Shown here piece after piece: positions 10,630 to 21,124 of a stretch of 64,000 nt of DNA. A program made the translations under genes and the position numbers. The notes below the pieces were generated by a model, which saw nothing but the letters and a program-made list of their open reading frames with translations, was not told the DNA's origin and ran no database searches. The stretch's first letter is position 1, and each line of letters opens with the position of its first letter. This DNA is from Tetramitus jugosus (Eukaryota; Heterolobosea; Eutetramitea; Acrasida; Vahlkampfiidae). Location: assembly GCA_937625935.1 (NCBI GenBank), contig OW569366.1, positions 372,001 through 436,000 on the forward strand. The letters run 5' to 3'.

Positions 10630-12504
10630 TTAGCATCGCAAGATATGCTGGGCATGTTCAATGGCATCATTGATGTAGGTTTCCAATTTTTGTAGGTCCA
10701 CTCTGCAATCTCTGTCTCTCAATCGTTCAAACATTCTAAAGTTCAATCCTTCACTGCTTGTGAGTTCTGCTGTTAACCTTGTGTCATGATCAAATTCCAT
10801 GTAGTCAGAATCACCCTCGCAGTTGTCCAAGGGTATGTTGTATCTCCAATATCTCAATCCGACGAGCTCAGCAATACCAAAGTACAAGTTGTCGTGGATG
10901 GATTCGTGCTGTAACATGACAGCAGTCGATCCCAAAGGATTCATCCACAATAAGTGTGTAAATGTAGCGCCATACATACTTACGAACACCACACCAGGTC
11001 TTGAAAGTGCATGGATTTGTTCCAATGGAGTCATTGCTCCAAAATCAACGAAGTGAACATATTTCGCATACTTGTACATGCCACGGTTCGAAAAGTATTC
11101 CTCCACATCTTTTTGATTAATGATTTGTCTACCTCTGATAATATTTCCTGAACTTCTTGAAGAAATATAAACTATAGGTTCAACAATGGCAGAGGGAGTA
11201 AGGTATCTTTGCACAAGGGAATCTGTTAACAATGGAGGTATGTTCTGTCTGACAAAGGAGGAAAACAATCGGAAGTATCTCCTCTTTGTTCCAGAATATT
11301 CTGACTTGCTTTCTAGGAACAGAGGTAAATACATTCTGTTTGATACACCTACTACCACTCGCCGGAAACATGACTTTGTTTTACCTTCGGTTAGATCTTT
11401 CAATAGAGTGATGGGACTGTCAGAGAACAAGTTCAGTAAGAATTTTTCTGGGAAGTGATCACTATCGAAATCAGTGTTAGGTTTCAGTAGAGCAATCTGT
11501 ATTCGATTTTTCCTCATCCTCATATTTTCAAAATCGAACAACTCGGGTGCTGAATCCATGATACTGGCAAAGAGAGTTAGTATAGCACCATGAATGCTAT
11601 GATACAAGTTGTACCTCTGATCGGTGCTCATTGCATATCTATCATAGATGAAAGTAGTTCGTTCGATCATTTTCTTACAACCTTTCTCGTCGTAAATGGA
11701 GCTAGTGGGTACAATGTAGTTGGGGCTAAGGCCTCCTCCACCTTTCTCCAGTGCAGAACAATACGGGAGCGTTAAGGGATGCCGTTGAAAGGTAGGAAAT
11801 GTCTTTGAGTGGATTGTATTGGTTGAGAACCTTGGTATTTGTTTGAATTGGAAATGTTCTGGTGCATGAAACATGATAAAATAGTCTTTTCCTCTATGAA
11901 CAACAGTCACATTCTGGATCACGCAGTACCGATTTTCATGATATTGACAGTTTCTTGTCATTATCTTGCTAGAAATGCAATCAACAATAGATGAAGGTTT
12001 CGAACTCTCACTCCAAACATAGTTTGTGCATTGACAAGAATCAGAAGAATATGGTCCATCTGGATCCATGTTTCTATACTGCCATTCGGAACGATTGCAT
12101 ATGCTTAACTTACTTACTGGAATCTGTGTTTTCGGCTGACCAAACTTGTAAGCTAGAGGACAGTTCCTGTGTTTTAACCCAAGTTTACTGTCTATTCCCC
12201 TTGTGATCGGCAGTGATGGACTGACGGCTGTCTCCTCTATTGTCGCTTCTACTTTCACTTGAATTTCGTCTCTTTTAGCTATTGGTTCAGCATTAACAAC
12301 ATCTGGCACTTTCGAAATTTCATTTTCTACACATCTTCCCTTGAAGGAACGAAACCAGAAGAGCGTATTGAGCAACAACAATGACATCAAGAGAACGATG
12401 AATAGTTTTGTTGAAAGCTTTGAGAGTGGCCAACAAGAAGCTACTTGATCTTTTCTACTCTTGCCATTATTCATGCATTGTTGTTGTTGTTGTTTCAGTC
12501 TCAT
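10630..12504 (-). CDS. Type II membrane glycosyltransferase, GT61-like (DUF563)
   Basis: A 624-residue protein with a short cytosolic Q-rich tail, one membrane anchor at about 34-54 and a long lumenal domain: Golgi/ER glycosyltransferase topology. The C-terminal third carries a stretch resembling the GT61 core, where a loop like VFVSMYGATFTHLLWMNPLG (near residue 505) replaces the usual VGxHGAGLTN-x-x-F-x-P-x-G. It is preceded by the typical MTPLEQIHALSRPG helix. The classical His of HGAG is Tyr here (YGAT), which may change catalysis or only reflect divergence. Family members include EOGT, POMGNT2 and plant xylosyltransferases; donor and acceptor cannot be told. Divergently transcribed from RMC1 across about 126 bp. 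Confidence 0.75.
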   Translation of the reverse strand: MRLKQQQQQCMNNGKSRKDQVASCWPLSKLSTKLFIVLLMSLLLLNTLFWFRSFKGRCVENEISKVPDVVNAEPIAKRDEIQVKVEATIEETAVSPSLPITRGIDSKLGLKHRNCPLAYKFGQPKTQIPVSKLSICNRSEWQYRNMDPDGPYSSDSCQCTNYVWSESSKPSSIVDCISSKIMTRNCQYHENRYCVIQNVTVVHRGKDYFIMFHAPEHFQFKQIPRFSTNTIHSKTFPTFQRHPLTLPYCSALEKGGGGLSPNYIVPTSSIYDEKGCKKMIERTTFIYDRYAMSTDQRYNLYHSIHGAILTLFASIMDSAPELFDFENMRMRKNRIQIALLKPNTDFDSDHFPEKFLLNLFSDSPITLLKDLTEGKTKSCFRRVVVGVSNRMYLPLFLESKSEYSGTKRRYFRLFSSFVRQNIPPLLTDSLVQRYLTPSAIVEPIVYISSRSSGNIIRGRQIINQKDVEEYFSNRGMYKYAKYVHFVDFGAMTPLEQIHALSRPGVVFVSMYGATFTHLLWMNPLGSTAVMLQHESIHDNLYFGIAELVGLRYWRYNIPLDNCEGDSDYMEFDHDTRLTAELTSSEGLNFRMFERLRDRDCRVDLQKLETYINDAIEHAQHILRC

Positions 12505-12630
12505 GATTCATCAAATCAAGAAGGGATCCCTAGGCTAGCTTTTGAATTTCTGTTTTCGTAGTGCGGAGTAGACGGAACAAAAACAATATTGCCGCCTTCC
12601 TGATTTTGATGACAACGAACTCTCCAAAGA

Positions 12631-15167
12631 GTGAAAACACAGAAAAACAAAAAAAAAATGCAATCAACAACAACGACATCAACAACAGCAACAGGACCAG
12701 TATTACGAACACCTCCACAGAAATCACCACCAGCGATCCCTTTCTCACCTCCTCCCTTTCTTCACCTCTCAAAACCACTGCAAGATTTTTCACACTTGTC
12801 CCTATTGAACAATAATATTACTCCGACTACTACTACGAGTGACAATGACAATAATAACAATAATGCAGCGATTGCATCAAGCTATTCGTGGGACAATGTG
12901 AGTCAACAATTATTGAAAATTACAGATAATTTGATTCATATCATACCTATTCATCACACACCAATGTCAATGATGACATCAGACGAGGAATTTGATTCCA
13001 TGGTGGACAAGAGTCATCCTCCAGTGCCCGTTGTTGTGTATGTTGTCAATTGTCTTTATAAGCAAATTTTTTTTGCTTGTTTTTTTGTGCTTTAGCTTTA
13101 AACTTTAGCTCTGGAAAACGGAAACACTCATGGTTGTTTTTGTTTTGGTTGGTGTGTGTGTAGTGTGCCACAGTCATTGTGTGATTTCAAGATTGAAAAG
13201 GCAAAATTGTCTCCCAATCGATCCAAACTGGTCATGTATGATCATAATAAGCGAATTGTAAGTGTACTTGTTGGTTCACACACATTTATTGTTCATTCTT
13301 TAGTTTTTCTCATGTTTATATTGTGTGTTTTTTTTACTAGTTATTGTACAATGTCGAAGATCAATTGCTTTTGCCTTCACAAGATCAATCAAGCAATGAA
13401 AATGTGGCTGCTGCCGCCTCTACGACAACAAAGAGAAGTGCTGTGATTGTCACGTGCAAGGATCCAAACGATAGAGTATTGGCAGTGTACTGGATGAATG
13501 ACTCTCACTTGTTGTTGGTGTTGACAACATCGATACAAATCATGTCTGTTCGAACCACGGTGGTCACCAATCCACCTGTATCGTCATCCGCCTCCCCTAC
13601 TACTTCCACCATTCTCCAATCCAAAACGGTGAAAAAAGTGCCATTGAATATTCGATTTCATGTCTATTCACCAGAGCACGGTCTCTTGTTGATTGCACTG
13701 GAGGGGGATGACAGTGGATTGATACCGTTCAAGGTGTTGGATTTGGTGCGATTGAATCGATTTCAAGTCATTCCGTCGGTGCCCATGGAACCATGTGTTC
13801 AGGAGAATGAAGTTCAGTTGGTGACACTGTATGGCAAGTGTTGGTGCGTGCACGTGAGTATATATCGGAGAGAAATGTCCATTTACAAGATGAATCCGGA
13901 CAATAATTTTGTGAAATTGCGCGTTTTTAATGTGTATAATCAGGGTATGCCGCACATTACCGTGGTGGACTCGCTCTTGATATTGAACCACAGTGAAGAC
14001 AAACTCAGTACAGCATATGATATTTTTGCAAAGCAGGATGCTCCTGTTTCGCCTCCCATGTCAATTGGCTTTGGCAACAATGACCCATCTACTACTTTGC
14101 TGTACTCACCGAATTGGCTCATTCTCAATCCAAACTATATTGCTGATTTAGATAACGGCTTAATTTATGAATTGACAATCAGAATTGAGCAGATGCCAGT
14201 GAGTATTCGAAACAAGTCAGATTTGATTAAATTCCTATTCAGAAGAACAAGCTCCAAAATGGTACTTTTGAAAAAGGTGAAAACATTCATAACGGATCAC
14301 AAGGAGACCTTGCGTTCGATATCTTCTATTTTCAAATTAGTGAATCGATATTATTTGAGCGTTTTAATTAAGCGAGATTCCGATCGAATGAAACGTCAAT
14401 CGATACCGCCACCAAACCAAGATTCGCCTTATCGAAGCCGCACACTGTTCAGTTCTGTATCCGACGCATCACTATCTGACGCAGGGAACGTGAGTCCAAC
14501 GAGAGTTTCTCAAACAGATGAGAGCAGCACTGTCTCCTCAATCGGATATCCGATCGTTGAACAAATGGATATGTATATGCATGTGTTCAATCCTTTGGAT
14601 GAGGAATGCACTGGTGAGGGATCGTTCAAAGATGGATCAGTGACGACAACTGAACTTATTGCACTCGTTGTAGAGTATATCAGAAGTTTGCGAGTGTGCG
14701 GCATACCTATCCAGCACTTGCTCCAAAAGTTTTTGATTGACCTTCTGGTTAAGAACGACGATTACCATCTGCTCCACCAATACGTTCAGTACAAGGTCAT
14801 AGATGACACCATTCCTGTTGCCTGGCAGATTTTGCGCATATCTGCTCAATATGAGCCTGCGTACCAAATTGCTCTAGATATGATGAGCAGATTGCAAGCA
14901 TACGAGAATATTTGTGAGATTTTAATCAGCCGGAAGGAAGTGTCTCAAGCCCTGCAACTCATGTATCGACACCGAATCTCAAACATACCTCACAGAGTCA
15001 TACTTGAGATTGTCGTGGCAATGAACGATCCAACTTTGTTCTATAACACCATGGAAATCCTCACAAAATGTAACATTAGAAATCGAGGAACTTCTGTTTT
15101 TACCCAAGAAGACAAATGCGAAGAATTCGTTGACTTGTATAACAAAATGTTTGGCAGAATTCATTGA
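12631..15167 (+). CDS. RMC1: RMC1 (Mic1) homologue, MON1-CCZ1 regulator subunit, 3 exons
   Basis: Exons 12631-13037, 13164-13257 and 13341-15167 give 775 residues. Intron 1 has a GTATGT donor in phase 2, intron 2 GTAAGT in phase 0; phases agree and the total is a whole number of codons. The N-terminus is T/N-rich low complexity, the middle a beta-propeller-like region, and residues about 605-720 match the helical Mic1 domain (YIRSL, LLHQYVQYKVI, an A-x-Q-I-x-LDMMSRL helix). RMC1 is a stable partner of the Mon1-Ccz1 GEF that activates Rab7 in late endosome/lysosome maturation. The start could be the Met at 12658 instead. The first part of exon 1 is low complexity and the least certain. Confidence 0.8.
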
Positions 15168-15462
15168 GAATCATGATCATGCATCCATCATTAAACATGC
15201 ATGTTGTCCATCCTATGATCAGTCATTCAATCTTTTTCTCGTCGGATTTAATCATGTTGAATCCTTTATACCTTGGTGTTTAGATTATTCCTGGGGGATG
15301 AGAATAAATCCGAGCTTACTGTACAGGGCGGGTCAACGGCTTCCCATATCCCGTGAGCGAATCCCAAACAGTTTTTGTTTGCTTTGGATGGGTGCAAAAA
15401 CAGAAGTATACCTTTATAGCTAGCACGGCATCCATTTCCTTACCCTACAACAAAAAACAATC

Positions 15463-16356
15463 ATGAAGAGTCTTGACGCCAATGATCCATCTACTCTGCT
15501 GTTAGCTCGAGCACGATCGTCTTCCGGTGATCAAACTAGTGTAGGAAAGAAGGGCACGCCAGGAAAGGACTCATATCTGGACGATAATGACGAAGAAGAT
15601 GACGAGACGAGCAACCTACTTAGAACAGATGAGATTAACAATTGTAGACAAATATTTAAAAAGTATCAATCTTCACTGAATTTTGGTCGAATATCACTGT
15701 GGGATTTGAGAAAAGCTCTCAGAGAACTGGAGATTCAACCTGCAGAGGACGAATTGTTTAAAATTATAGAGTCGATACAGGAACAGGAGATGAAACCAGT
15801 TTCACCGTCTGCATTTCCTCATGACATACAAGTGAAGAAGCTACCACTGTTCACACTACAAAAGACAGGAACCATCGATTTCGAACAGTTTCTCAGCATT
15901 GTGGTCAGTCAGAAGAAGCAAGACCGACCCATTCACGACAATGAAACATGTAAGTCTTGAGCTTGTTATTTGTTTGGCGAAGTAGAATTTTTTGAACATT
16001 GTTTTCTCACATACGACTAAGTATCTGCATTTGTGGCCATGGGAGGCAACAGTGATCGGACAGGAGCGATACAAACAGAGAAGCTCACTGCTGCTTGTCA
16101 AGAATTCGGATTAACGATAGACATTGACGCTCTCATTAGAGAAGTGGACGATGACGGCAACGGAACAGTGGATTTTGATGAGTTTACCATGATGATGAGC
16201 ACGAGTAAGTTTGGAGAAGAAGATGATGATTATCATTCTCACGATATGGACTATTACGAGAAGAATTTGCGAAGATTGGACGACGCGGGAGGAGCAGACC
16301 AAGTAGTCGATGAAGAACAAGCTCTAAGTCCTGAAGATGAACAAGAATCGAACTAG
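15463..16356 (+). CDS. EF-hand (calmodulin-like) protein, 2 exons
   Basis: Exons 15463-15949 and 16022-16356 give 273 residues; the 72-nt intron is GTAAGT...AAG in phase 1. After an acidic, disordered N-terminus come calmodulin-family EF-hand pairs. The clearest loop is DDDGNGTVDFDE near residue 205, a full calcium-binding 12-mer. Earlier hands (near residues 75 and 135, with GTIDFEQF) are degenerate. The order GG-x-x-DRTG then an FGLTIDIDALI-REVD helix recalls axonemal calmodulin-like proteins such as outer-arm docking or DRC subunits, but centrin or another calmodulin relative is equally possible. The C-terminal tail is acidic. Confidence 0.8.
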
Positions 16357-16648
16357 CTTGTGTGTCAACACCTTGATCACTTCTCCTCTGTACATACGGA
16401 GGAATTTGACTCGTAAATGCTTTGCCACTCCTTCCTTATTTGGAGTAACTATTCCGAGCACAGCTCAAGAAACGGAACTTTTTCTCCGGAAATTATAGTC
16501 CGATAATTAGAACGGAACTTCCTGACAATGTTTCCGCAAATCTTCCAATGGTTGAATACATCCGCACGACTATAAAAGCTTTTCCACCATGATCAAGAAA
16601 TGTAAAACCAACCAACTCTGAAAACAGGAAAAAGCAAATACAACAAAC

Positions 16649-17710
16649 ATGTCAGACCAACAACAACAGCAACCAACAACGAACGCTGGGCCTCAACAGC
16701 CACTACAATTCCACTTTCATTTTTGCTACTTTATTCCCACTACAACAACAACTACAACAACTACAGCTTTTAGCTCTCACTCCAACCATGATCAACAACA
16801 ACAAGAACGATCTCAGTATCAACAACCAGGCAATTACATGACCAATGAAATGTTCAACCAATTCTTGGCTCAAATGTTTCAAGCTCACATGAACACTGGT
16901 AGCAATAACAACCAAAATCAAGTCAAGGCCACTAAAAAGTCCATTTTGAGTCAATTACCAGTGTACTCTTGTGACACAAGTGATAGCTATCAATCCCAGT
17001 TTGGTGACTGCACATGTGAGTGCTCCATTTGTCTCAGTGACAGTGAACAAGATGAAAAATTGATGAAATTGCCCTGTACGCACACATTTCACAAGGATTG
17101 TGTTCTTCCATGGCTCCAAAATCATCATTCATGTCCAGTGTGTCGCTTCGAACTACCTATTGAAGTCGTCCATCACCACAACCAACCTTCCAATAACAAC
17201 AAATGGTTGAATGATAATATGGATGATGAAGAAAATAGAGGAGTCAAACAGAGAATGATGGAACAGTATGGTCCAGAGAGCTTACAATTGATGGAAATTG
17301 GATCAGATATCCAAAGATCGTACTCTGAGTTGCAACAATGGGAAAAAGTGAAGAATCATGCTGAAAATTCAAAGGATGAACCATCATCATCATCGTCTCA
17401 TGTGACATTGAACTCACTTGAAATTCAATTGAATAGGAGTATGGATAAGTTGGATGGATTAATCATACCATCTTGTTCATCCTCATCACAGGGACCTGAA
17501 CACAGTGAACAAAGTGTGGATGAAGATGGAGATGAAAGAATGTCAACCAGTGAAGAGAACAACGATGAATCTTCAACAACCAGCAACATTCCATCTCGCA
17601 AGTATTCATGGGACTGGACAAAGATTAGACAAATGAGAAGACAACTCATTCATCGGATACAGGCATTGCTCACAAGGATCGATCGACTTAGGACAGTTGA
17701 CAGCCTTTGA
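16649..17710 (+). CDS. RING-H2 E3 ubiquitin ligase
   Basis: A 353-residue protein with a Q/T/N-rich N-terminus. A RING-H2 finger lies at about 124-166: CSICL, then PC-T-H-TFHKDC, then W, then CPVCR. All eight zinc ligands are in C3H2C3 order, including the Trp that contacts E2 enzymes. The rest is Ser/Asp/Glu-rich and probably disordered, with a basic, possibly helical C-terminus. RING-H2 proteins of this type transfer ubiquitin from an E2 to a substrate; the substrate cannot be read. No membrane segment or PA domain is seen, so a soluble, RNF126/RNF115-like role is possible. Confidence 0.85.
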   Translation: MSDQQQQQPTTNAGPQQPLQFHFHFCYFIPTTTTTTTTTAFSSHSNHDQQQQERSQYQQPGNYMTNEMFNQFLAQMFQAHMNTGSNNNQNQVKATKKSILSQLPVYSCDTSDSYQSQFGDCTCECSICLSDSEQDEKLMKLPCTHTFHKDCVLPWLQNHHSCPVCRFELPIEVVHHHNQPSNNNKWLNDNMDDEENRGVKQRMMEQYGPESLQLMEIGSDIQRSYSELQQWEKVKNHAENSKDEPSSSSSHVTLNSLEIQLNRSMDKLDGLIIPSCSSSSQGPEHSEQSVDEDGDERMSTSEENNDESSTTSNIPSRKYSWDWTKIRQMRRQLIHRIQALLTRIDRLRTVDSL

Positions 17711-18117
17711 GATTAACAAGAATGGAACAACGAGAATTTGTAAATAAAGTAACTAGGTAACTTATTCTTGAAACAAAATTATCTACAATCTTCTCCTGGG
17801 CTAGACTCTGGCAAGAAAACGGTGCCCATGCACAACACCTAAAGCAAGAGCACCTTTGGATCTGTTCCATGGAGGCAAAAGCCTACATTACTGAGGGTTC
17901 TCGAGTAGTCTCCTATCTCAATACTAACTCAGCCAGATGGTGCTTAACTTCTCTATTCGAAATGGGAAGAGGTGGTTCCACCATTGTATGAACGTAGACA
18001 TCTATCCTGTTTTTTCACATACTTTGGCCGCTTCTGGTGCCACAAGTAGATGCCGGAGCGCGCAAAAGCGGGCAGTAACAGCACTTGTGCAGATTTTAGC
18101 ACCCTAATGGTCCATAG
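17711..18117 (+). other. Spacer, no gene seen
   Basis: About 400 bp between the RING gene and the RCC1-like fragment. Short frames on both strands show no recognisable motif. It is less AT-rich than typical spacers here, so it may hold decayed coding sequence upstream of the RCC1-like fragment, but no RCC1 motif is legible. Confidence 0.4.
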
Positions 18118-18729
18118 ATGACTGAAGGCAGGAAAGGTGTGGGAAAATCTGAAGAGGATGGATCAGCGTACTCTTGGGGTTCAAACTTTTGTGGGTTTGA
18201 CTCTCTTTCACCGGAAGAATCAGTTACTAGCCCCGCTTTGGTATGTGGTATTCCTATATCTGAGAAACTTGTCGATGCAAGATGTGGTCGTAGCTTTACA
18301 GTTTTTCGAACAGAGTCAAACAAGTTTTATGGTTGTGGAGAGAACGGCCATGGAGGTTTGGGACTTCCTCTCATGGACAAACAATTAGTTGTCAGTGAGA
18401 TCCCTCTGCCAATGGGTACAGTGCTCGATTTCAGTTGTGGAGCAAACTATACTGTGTTTACAACAAAGGAGGGAGGCATCTACGCATGTGGTGGAAGAAG
18501 GTGGGGCTTTAGTTCCTATTCCTCGCAAGCTCGAGATGGTGAGCTGATTGAAGTTTGTTTGCCCGAAACTTCTTACGATCCCACTCACAGTGAATTACGT
18601 GTGGCTTGTGCTCAGAACGGCTATCATACCCTTTTGTATAGCGTCACGAAACCTAATTCAACCATGTCTTACAAGTTGTTCACTGCTCAACAAAACGGAA
18701 GACTTTGTGATGTTACTGTTTTTTGGTGA
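18118..18729 (+). pseudogene. RCC1-repeat protein, truncated (possible RCC1-BTB remnant)
   Basis: A 203-codon frame with three or four RCC1 blades: YSWGSNFCG, FYGCGENGHGGLG, IYACGGRRWGF and matching D-x-x-CG-x-x-x-T segments. A full propeller needs seven blades, so this is about half. The last 18 residues (KLFTAQQNGRLCDVTVFW) look like the first strand of a BTB/POZ domain (L-x-D-V-x-F), after which the frame stops. RCC1-BTB fusions are common, so this is probably the broken middle of a longer gene. It could still be expressed as a short protein; pseudogene is an inference. Confidence 0.55.
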
Positions 18730-19162
18730 AGACAATAAACATTGAAAAGTGGATGTGATTGAGAACTGGTGTTAATCAACTCGCAGCAGCTCAAGTCAAC
18801 TCCTCTGAATAAAGTCGGGAGTGTGGGAGTGCGGAATGTCGGCGAAGTGGAGATGAACTCCGTTAAAGCTGAATTTGTCCTGACTCCGGACATTCGTGTG
18901 ACGCTTGGGAAAATTGAGTGCACATATTAAAACGGAAGATTTCCACGTGAGTGTCAAAACTTGAGCCTAACCAACAACAAATACCTTTGTGCTTTTCGCG
19001 TATTTGTGAACCGAACTGACCTTCCAAATGGCGGGGTATGGAGTTGGATTTTGGAGTTCAACTCCTTGGTGGACGGAATTATTGCAATTTAAAGAAGTTA
19101 AAGTCGTGCTTCTACCATTCTTTTTCTCATACCACAAACAAAAACAAAGATATATCTTACAG
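18730..19162. other. Spacer with repeated GGAGT / AACTCC words
   Basis: No gene seen. The stretch is rich in short direct and inverted words built on GGAGT and AACTCC, including the palindrome GGAGTTCAACTCC near 19062-19074. The same palindrome core occurs near 43197 beside another RCC1-like remnant. The last 60 bp should hold the promoter and 5' leader of the protease gene. Confidence 0.4.
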
Positions 19163-20104
19163 ATGTTTAAATTATCTGCACTTCTAATCGCCTTATTCTG
19201 CTTGATTGGCGTTGCTTTCTCTGCTATCTCATTGAATGACCCAGAATTGATTCACACCATCAATTCTCACCCTACTGGTGCTTGGAAAGCCACTTCTTAT
19301 GCCAAATTCGAAGGAAAGACCTTGAGTGATGTTGATCACATGTTTGGTGCCTATTTGACAAATTCTGTCAGACCATCCATGTACGCTGTTGCACAACCAA
19401 CAAACCAACGTTCTTTGAGACAACTCCCAGACAGCTTCAATGCTCGCGACAAGTGGTCAAAGTGTGTTCACCCAATCAGAGACCAAGAATCCTGCAGCAG
19501 CTGCTGGGCATTCTCATCCTCTGAGATGTTGAGCGATCGTTTCTGCATTGCATCCAACGGAACCATCAACACTGTTCTCTCTCCTCAATTCATGGTCAGT
19601 TGTGACAAGTTTGATGCGGGATGCAAAGGTGGAAACATGGACAGTTTGTGGAAATTCTTGACCACAACTGGAACTGTTGAAGATTCCTGTTGGCCATATG
19701 TTTCTGGTGATGGAGATGTTCCAAGTTGCAGAAAAACTTGCGTCAATGGTGAAGCAATGAAGTTCTACAAGGCAAAGTCTGTCAAGAACTTCCATCCAAA
19801 TGATATCGAATCAATGCAACATGAAATCATGACCAATGGACCAATTATGTCAGGATTCATGGTTTACCAAGACTTTGTGCAATACACATCTGGTGTCTAC
19901 CATCACATCTCTGGAGCTTTCATGTCTGGTCATGCCATCAAGATTGTTGGCTGGGGAGTCGATTCTCAATCAAAGTTGCCATACTGGATCGTTGCCAACT
20001 CATGGGGGGTTGATTGGGGAATGAATGGCTTCTTCTGGATCAAGAGAGGTTCCAATGAATGTGAGATTGAGGAGTACATGTACACTGCTAACGCTCAATT
20101 ATAA
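19163..20104 (+). CDS. Cathepsin B-like cysteine protease (peptidase C1A)
   Basis: The frame opens at 19028, but the Met at 19163 starts directly before a classical signal peptide (FKLSALLIALFCLIGVAFS), giving 313 residues. A propeptide with a WKA-x-x-YAKFEG segment typical of cathepsin B precedes the mature enzyme. Catalytic Cys is in ESCSSCWAFS (near 110; the usual motif is GSCGSCWAF), His in SGHAIKIVGWG (near 254) and Asn in VANSWG (near 277). The CEHH occluding loop that gives mammalian cathepsin B its dipeptidyl-carboxypeptidase activity is missing, so endopeptidase activity is expected. It is presumably lysosomal or secreted for feeding. Confidence 0.92.
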   Translation: MFKLSALLIALFCLIGVAFSAISLNDPELIHTINSHPTGAWKATSYAKFEGKTLSDVDHMFGAYLTNSVRPSMYAVAQPTNQRSLRQLPDSFNARDKWSKCVHPIRDQESCSSCWAFSSSEMLSDRFCIASNGTINTVLSPQFMVSCDKFDAGCKGGNMDSLWKFLTTTGTVEDSCWPYVSGDGDVPSCRKTCVNGEAMKFYKAKSVKNFHPNDIESMQHEIMTNGPIMSGFMVYQDFVQYTSGVYHHISGAFMSGHAIKIVGWGVDSQSKLPYWIVANSWGVDWGMNGFFWIKRGSNECEIEEYMYTANAQL

Positions 20105-20148
20105 ACCCATTCACATTAATATACAAAATTGTTATTGAAAAGACTCAA

Positions 20149-20536
20149 TCATTCAAGGTCTAAATGTTCGTAGCTCTGATACGCTTTCTTGATTAGAGCA
20201 TTGTCTATTCCGCTGTTACGCCAATTGAGAGTGCGAATACCCTTCAAATTGAAGAATGAATCCTCTGTGATCAATTTTGGACTGCATCCATTCATGTACA
20301 GCGAGTCAATACCACTTAAATATGGAAATGCTTTTGCCTGCAACAACTCATATCGAGCGTGAATGCCCTTCAAGTGAGGGAAAGCTTTGTCCATGATTTG
20401 ATTGCAACGAATCATAGAGTGTGTGAATGCCAGCGCAGTGATAAAATGCATTATCTGTAATGTGACTACACTCAATCAAATAGAGTGTATGAATGCCAGT
20501 CAAATTAACTGTTTTACGATGATCGTGCATTGCCAA
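20149..20536 (-). pseudogene. LRR-type repeat gene remnant with frameshift
   Basis: Two overlapping frames carry the same repeat: in one GIHTLYLIECSHITDNAF, in the other MIRCNQIMDKAFPHLKGIH, YMNGCSPKLITEDSFFNLKG and IRTLNWRNSGIDNALI. The unit (GIHTL-x-x-x-C, ITDNAF, hydrophobic, KGI) is a leucine-rich-type repeat of about 25 residues seen in large protist families. Continuity needs a frameshift near 20420, and one unit is shortened near 20370. No start or signal lies upstream. I read it as a decayed fragment downstream of the protease gene. Confidence 0.55.
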
Positions 20537-20641
20537 AAATCTTTGTTTATTACGATAAAATGGTCGAATGGAAGGCTTTAGCTCTTTAGGTTGTTCCCTG
20601 GTGTGTATTTACAATGACTTTCGCCGACCCCTCGAATAAGA

Positions 20642-21124
20642 TTAGAACACAGGGCATTGAGAACCAACTGGTCTCAAGTTACCACCTTGACCTGGAGCAC
20701 CTGGGCAGCATTGGAATTGTTGAGATGAATAACAAGCTCCATTGCAAGACAATGGAGCATTAACAGGACAGAGTTGACGAGCTGGAGCTCCGGTGGATGG
20801 TTGATTGTTTACTGCACAAATATGGATGGCAGTATCATAACAAGCCTTGTTGCAGCATCGAAGACCAGCAGGACACAAGCATGCATCACCGACTGACAAA
20901 TCAGTAATGCAGTTATACTGAGTACTGCTGTAGCATTGCTCTTGAGTTGGAGTTGGAACGCCTCTCACTGGCGGAGGAGTCCATCTGCAACACAACGGAG
21001 TGTTTGGTTGAGCAGCGCAGAGTGCAACCTTCTGTTGGCAAGTACCAACACCTGTTCCTTGAACACTCAATGTTCCCAAAAGGCAAATGAAGAGGCAGCA
21101 GGCAAGAATGTTAAAGACTCTCAT
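20642..21124 (-). CDS. Secreted Cys-rich protein, CBM52-like modules
   Basis: The longest frame begins at 21184, but the Met at 21124 starts a good signal peptide (MRVFNILACCLFICLLG), giving 160 residues. The mature part has about 20 Cys, with modules of the form C-x-x-x-CY-x-x-x-x-Y/F-x-C followed by LCP (for example LSCNGACYSSQQFQCC). This pattern resembles the small carbohydrate-binding module CBM52/Carb_bind known from fungal glucanases. It is related in pattern to the protein at 34973-35848. Carbohydrate binding (cyst wall or bacterial surface) is inference. Confidence 0.7.
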   Translation of the reverse strand: MRVFNILACCLFICLLGTLSVQGTGVGTCQQKVALCAAQPNTPLCCRWTPPPVRGVPTPTQEQCYSSTQYNCITDLSVGDACLCPAGLRCCNKACYDTAIHICAVNNQPSTGAPARQLCPVNAPLSCNGACYSSQQFQCCPGAPGQGGNLRPVGSQCPVF

